Shown: positions 58,793-64,000 of the stretch, piece by piece
Numbering within the stretch: the stretch's first letter is position 1
Layout of the letters: every line of letters begins with the position of its first letter
Source of the DNA: Akebia trifoliata
Lineage: Eukaryota > Streptophyta > Magnoliopsida > Ranunculales > Lardizabalaceae
NCBI GenBank assembly: GCA_017979445.1
Contig: CM030718.1
Coordinates: 17,028,760 to 17,092,759, forward strand
DNA length: 64,000 nt
Direction: 5' to 3'
Notes under the pieces: model-generated
What the model was told of the DNA's origin: nothing
Seen by the model: only the letters and a program-made list of their open reading frames with translations
Databases searched by the model: none
Made by a program: the position numbers and the translations under genes

Positions 58793-61699
58793 TTGATTTT
58801 CCTTCAAGCTTTTCAATCACTATGAAAAATATTTTTAAATTATTTAACTTCATAGTTCAATCCATCGTTTTCAACCTCACCTTAACTCCTTCATAAATAA
58901 TACTTGATTTTTCTCTACTAATATTTCATCTTGTACATGAGATTTGAAGGTTACGAAGAAGATCGAATCTTAAGGTTAATGAAGGTTTAATATTTTGTAG
59001 AAGAGACAGAAGTTATCTGATTTGATAATATAAAAAAACCATTGAAAATAATGGCATTTAGATCATTCTTTATTATTCTATTTAAATAGACTAATGTCAA
59101 GAGAGGCATATCATCAGACAAAGACACACAAGCCTATCTCAAACATTCATCAAAACGTGGTGGTGGGCTGTTGGCATGTTAAAATCAGTAATTCAGACAC
59201 TCCTCCAAGTTTTGGTAAATATTGAGATAACCATGTCTTGTCAAACTAATTACACCCCTTGACCCTGGTCTTTTTAGACGTGACACAAATAACCTAATTG
59301 CCCTCCCTTGGCAAAATTCCTTGAATTTTCTCTCAAAAATCAATTGTCTTCAAATTAATTCGTCAACCTCTAAAGTTTTTTTGTTTTTTTCCGCGTTGTA
59401 TTTGCTTGTACTCACCATTTATGCTCAATGCAGCCACTTACTTCTATGCATCCCACCCCGAAGATGTTTTAAGTGGGTGCAGTGAACACAAGTGGTTAGA
59501 GCAAATAGTGACCCATAATTTTATTTTTTAACCTATTCAATCTCATTTTTAATCTCTTGGTGAAATCCTTTAACTTTTGTTTCAAAAATCTATCTTCAAT
59601 ATTTTCTATTAAATCTTTGGATTCGATGTTCATCGATTGTGACTCAGTTTGATTTTAATTCAGTTCAATCCAGCAACAAAAAAAGAGTTCCAGAAAAAAT
59701 GTGATTATTATGCAACTGATATTTTGGGATTCTTCTAAAATATCCATCAACTTTAATCTACTTAAAAAACTTTATCTTGTTCTTGAGATTCAAAGATTGA
59801 AAAAGATAGACTCTTGAGGTTTAAGTGGGAATTAATCGATAGATCATTATTTATTCACTAATTTAATCGATTTGTCCCTCATTTAGAGAATTATTTTGAA
59901 TTTTCAAAAAAAATCATTGAATTTTATTACTGTATCAAAAATTTTATCTTCTTAAATTTTGAAGGTTAAATGAGGTAAAATCATGAGGTTAAAGATGGAA
60001 GTAAATATTTCTTACTACATGTCAAACTTACACGACGTTTTTGAGAAAAATCAAAGGCTTTTGAATAAGGTTGAAGGTGAGAAGATTTGAATCATTTTCT
60101 ATTAGTCTCTCGAAAGTTTGAAAACACATAGGAGCTTATGTCATGGGCTTGACAACACATAGTAGTTTATTGTAAGACCCGTAGTACTACAGTTTTGTAT
60201 CTGGGGTATAAACTTCCTGTCAATTACAGTTTTATGAAGATAAACATCTCATCCAACTATAATTTTTTAAGGCTCACTTATTGCCTTGTACTTTTCATCT
60301 TCTTTAACTTTATTATTTCCTCTTCTACCCTATTAACTCAATTTATTGTTTTTCATCATTTACCCTTTTAACCTCAATTTTATTTTTAGTAATACTCCTT
60401 CAATTTATTTTTTTTCACTTTTACCCCCTTAACCTCAAAGATGATGCCCATGTTGTAGGTGGGCGAACTCTAATCTTCACTAAAATTTGAAGTTGTATAT
60501 TTAAATCATCTATGTCCAATCATTCTTTTTTATTTTATTCTTATTTTTATTATTTCATTTATTTATTTTAATTTTGAGGTGGAAAACAATTTCAACCCCA
60601 GCTCTTACGTCAAAGTTCAATTTTCAACAAGATTAAAAGTTGTCAATGAATTGATTAAGTTCTGAAATCTAACCTAAAAACTTCAAATCTGTATCTTGGA
60701 TTCAATTAGGATGACAAATAATTTAATAAGCTATACTTTTGGAGCATGTTATTTGGGGTAACGATGTCAAGTTTTGACATGATCACAACAACAACAAAAA
60801 TCATCATGTTCCAATGCTTGTGGTAACAATTATCTCAAATATTATATATATTATATCTTATGTTAAAATTGGGAAACCAATTAATATATATATATATATT
60901 TTAAACATAGAAAAGTGATTGTTTTGAAAGAAAAAAAATAAATTATAGATTAGCCATCCAAAACATATAAATAATTATAGAAGACATTATTATCATTACG
61001 GATGCTCTAACCATCCAATTCAATTCAGACCCCATCCATTGACCAGTTGTTGAGAGTCCGTAAATGAGGGACGTATATGATAATACTTTGGTTCAAAGGG
61101 GGCAGAACAAATAAAAATTCCTTTTTTAAATATATATATACCGTTAAAAGAGAGGGAATTCGGAATTCGGTGTCGGTGTAAGGGCAACGTCATCTCTAGG
61201 GTTAAAGTCAACAAACCTCAATTCCTCGTGATGCGTGTTATTCATATCTGAAAAGCATCGAACGGCTTTGACCATTCTAAGTAAGACCTTGTGAGGTGGA
61301 CAAGTTTGGTGGATTTAGTTGGTGGGTGAGTCGTGGTGGAGTGTACAACTACGGCACTGGTGGAATTTACAGGTGTACCCTTTCACAGTAAGAGAGAGTT
61401 GGTAACATTGGTTGGTTGGTGGGCGAATAGTTGATCTTTTTTCTGCACTTTGAATTGCAGGAATTAAAGATGAAGTAGGTGAAAGGGCTTTGACACATAA
61501 TTAAATAATTTAAATATAAGGTTACGATATTCCCACATCATTATACGATAACTACAGTCCAAAATTAGTTGGTTTTAAAAGTTAAAACCCAATAACTCTC
61601 ATGGCATCTTAAACAAGTTAAATTGGTATGAATTTAGTTTAGTAAATATTTATAATAATAATAATTAGCTAAAATTATTAAAAAATGATTAAATATTTT
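58793..61699. other. AT-rich intergenic DNA; no gene seen
   Basis: Upstream region of methionine synthase (minus strand). It holds fragments of the same dispersed repeat near 59205-59290 and a TA run near 60883-60900. There is no open frame with a recognisable domain. Confidence 0.5.
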
Positions 61700-61959
61700 A
61701 AAAATTACCAAAAACGAATTAAGTCACTTGACAGTCCAGTGTTTTAGTAACTCACGTTGGATCGTCCAACGTTTTAATGTGTTAAAATACATTGCTTTAC
61801 CAAAAATGCTTTCTGAATAATTACGATGGACTGTCCATCATTTTAATAACTTGCTTTAACACCCCCAAAAATGTAGCCTCCATTTAAAAAGTTGGACCGT
61901 CTAGCGAGTTACTAAAACGCTAGATTGTTTAGTAACTTAATTTGTTTTTGGTAATTTTT
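61700..61959. mobile_element. 260-bp MITE-like hairpin
   Basis: The left arm, 61700-61753, begins AAAAATTACCAAAAACGAATT and ends TTTTAGTAACTC. The right arm, 61906-61959, is its inverse, GAGTTACTAAAACG...GTTTTTGGTAATTTTT. The arms are about 54 bp with roughly eight mismatches. The target duplication is unclear because of the A/T-rich flanks. Confidence 0.75.
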
Positions 61960-62420
61960 GAAAAAATAGATTTTTTTTTTTTAAATATTAATAGATTTAA
62001 CCATCTTTTAGTAAGTTTCCCTAATAATTATAAAGGTGACTCGGATTTTACCTCTATTAACTCAGTTTGCAACTCCAATGATGATTCTTTGCTCCTCATG
62101 TTGCTGGTGGCACTAATGTGGTACCTGCCAAGAATGTTCCGACGATTAAGTTAGAAATAATGAAGATAATGTGATTGGAAAGTAGACCCTCTCAAAAAGG
62201 TCCTTTCCTCAATCGACCCCCCCCCTGCCTCCCCCCACCCCACCCCACCCCAATTTATAGGATTCTCCCCCTTCCCTTTATTTTTTGGATCCCCCATCCA
62301 ACTCTTTCAATAGTAAGATTAGATAATGGAAAATTCTTACAAGAATGGAAACAGGTCTATTTTGGATTGTGTAAATACCATTTTCTCTGAGCTACTTAAA
62401 ATACCTTGATACGTGTTAAA
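61960..62420. repeat. Possible Tat-type LTR end remnant
   Basis: GGATTTTACCTCTATTAACTC (62044-62064) and, further on, CCGACGATTAAGTTAGAAAT (62138-62157) resemble AGATTTCGCTCTACCTCGAG and TTGACGATCAAGTTAAGAAT of the element 1 LTR. Contains a C-rich run (62217-62252). The remnant is short and uncertain. Confidence 0.3.
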
Positions 62421-64000
62421 TAACCATAAGATAAATATATTTTATATTTTCGTCAATTATCTTAAGAAAATTAAGGTTTGAAAATATTAAGAAAACCATT
62501 CTTAAAAAAAATCAAAACAAATATTATAGCTTGGAAATATTTAAATACCAAAAAGAATTTTCCACAAAACACCCAACTAGCTTAGATTACAATTTAACCA
62601 ACAATTATCATAATAAAAAATAATCATTATCTCTGATTATATTTATGCTAAGCAAAATTATAAAACCAACCAAAAATAAAGCACACATGGAACGCTCAGA
62701 TAAAGATACCACATCATACATTCTTCTTGAGAAAAGAAGATATAAGTTTTTTTTTTTTTTTTTTTTTTTTTGTTGACAAGAAAGGTTCTTTCAAACAAAC
62801 ATATCATCTCGGCAAATACAAAAATAATCAACTCAGCAAAACATAAATTAACTAATAAAACAACACTCTGACGCCTTAAATAAAATGACAATCACATCAC
62901 AATTAATGCAAATTGATAACACATGGGATGCCTTACTAAAAATTGACAGCTATATCAATATTAAAGACTATAAATACATGGAAAAAAGGCCAATCAAAAA
63001 TTAAGAACCACATTTACTACTCCTTAACTATACTTCTAAGAAAAATTGATGACCATATGAACTTTTATTTCCATCTGAAATTTTTCTATAAAGAACATGT
63101 TCATAAATCGGTGAATGTAATACCATGAGTTTTGGATTCATATCTCGAGAAAATCTAATAGTAAAATTGTGAGAAGATTCTAAAAGAAAGACTTAGGGTA
63201 AAATACTTGAATCTTGTTAGGTTCATTTTCAATGAAAAACGACTTCACCATTGGATTCAAAAAGGTTGAAATATATATTTTAGCTTGTAAGCAAGTTCAA
63301 ATTCAAGTTCGGATGAAAAAGTTATAAAAATCCTTAAATTTCGTGTGAAATAGGACCTAAAAGAATGAATTTTTTGTTAGAACGAGAATCAAGAAAATTT
63401 GACCTTACCATTAGGTCCACAACGAAAAAATATTCAAAATAGAATACTCATTTGTCATTTTTCGAGTCCGAATAGTTAAGTTACCGTCAAAACTAGAAAT
63501 AAATAAAAAAATTACAAAAATACCCTTAGCCCCTTTATTTAAAAGAAAGTTGGTTTTCTTTTATTTTTTTATCTTCTTCTCCAAAGAACCAAACACCAGC
63601 TCATTCTCAACCCAAGGGTTTCGACCCATTCTCATCAAGTTCTATCACAAACGAGTCCGAGTTGATCGTCGACGAAGAAGCAAAAGTCTCCGGCATCGAC
63701 AAGCTCCACATTCTCATCACCTTGGATCTTCATTTTCCCTTCTTTCTTTTCATATCTCATAAAAATCAGTGAGTGAGTTTGGATACCACCAACTCAGAGC
63801 TTTATCTCATTAGTAGAAGACTCGCCGTCTATTATAGAAGAAAAATAGAGTGTCGTCATCGAAAGCTTTGCAAATCCTCGTTCGTTTTCTACCCAAGTCA
63901 GCCCAACCTCAACTCTCATGCCATCCAATTTTAATTTTCGTGCTAGCACATCATCTTTAGTGATCACACACTTCGGTAGGAGACTTTTACTTCCTATTGG
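62421..64000. other. No gene recognised; may be LTR sequence
   Basis: AT-rich, with a poly-T at about 62749-62771. From about 63130 the style of sequence (CACCATTGGATTCAAAAAGGTTGAAATATATATTTTAGC, then ACCCATTCTCATCAAGTTC) recalls the long non-coding LTRs of Del/Tekay elements. No terminus lies in the window to confirm this. Open frames near 63550-63760 show only basic low-complexity peptide. Confidence 0.3.

Noticed and set aside
1..64000. tRNA, rRNA and small nuclear RNA genes
   Set aside because: I looked for tRNA A- and B-box words and found no pair in the right spacing that folds convincingly; a covariance-model scan would be decisive.

Overview
This window looks like nuclear DNA of a flowering plant. 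It is AT-rich, its genes carry GT-AG introns, and most of it is transposon-derived. Four gene loci are recognisable: a P-class pentatricopeptide-repeat (PPR) gene (1409-3508, +), a broken DUF761-type gene (6429-6854, -), a five-exon annexin (16097-19851, -) and an eleven-coding-exon cobalamin-independent methionine synthase (51850-56836, -) with a 5'UTR intron and a TATA box near 58425. The species cannot be fixed from the sequence.

Layout. 1-915: an LTR tail and a Ty1/copia tail. 960-4915: the PPR locus. 5025-6368: three tandem copies of a ~0.4-0.5 kb unit. 6429-7176: the DUF761 pseudogene and a GA microsatellite. 7682-11209: a 3.5 kb solo LTR with a perfect 5-bp target duplication. 11560-14180: a decayed paralogue of the PPR locus in which most of the gene has been replaced by LINE sequence, and into which a hairpin MITE has inserted; the original locus shows the empty site. 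14560-15360: another LINE fragment on the other strand. 16097-19851: annexin. 20050-26214: non-autonomous repeats and another solo-LTR-like element.

26482-35943 is a complete but inactivated Ty3/gypsy element on the minus strand. It has both LTRs and the target duplication CTATT. It belongs to the Tat group: gag, protease, RT, RNase H, a second RNase H and integrase, then a tandem-repeat block and an ORF on the opposite strand. 36257-41120 holds LTRs of a second family, including a solo LTR (38235-40119, duplication ATGTA) nested inside another LTR. 41850-50869 is the 3' portion of a second Tat-type element (+ strand), interrupted by a solo LTR at 48070-50285. It shows the same plan: a tandem block after integrase, then an antisense ORF.

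The most interesting signal is that antisense ORF. The two elements lie in opposite orientations and are strongly diverged, yet both carry homologous protein-coding sequence on the strand opposite to gag-pol. In both, the ORF starts with a similar short basic leader, shares a recognisable core domain, ends in a charged coiled-coil-like tail, and has its own TATA box about 220-270 bp upstream. Antisense ORFs are known from some Tat-lineage elements (Grande, for example), but their function is unknown. Other notable points are a palindromic hairpin module shared by three MITE-like elements with different outer termini, an annexin that has lost its canonical calcium-binding loops, and two inverted copies of one MITE family in introns of the methionine synthase gene.
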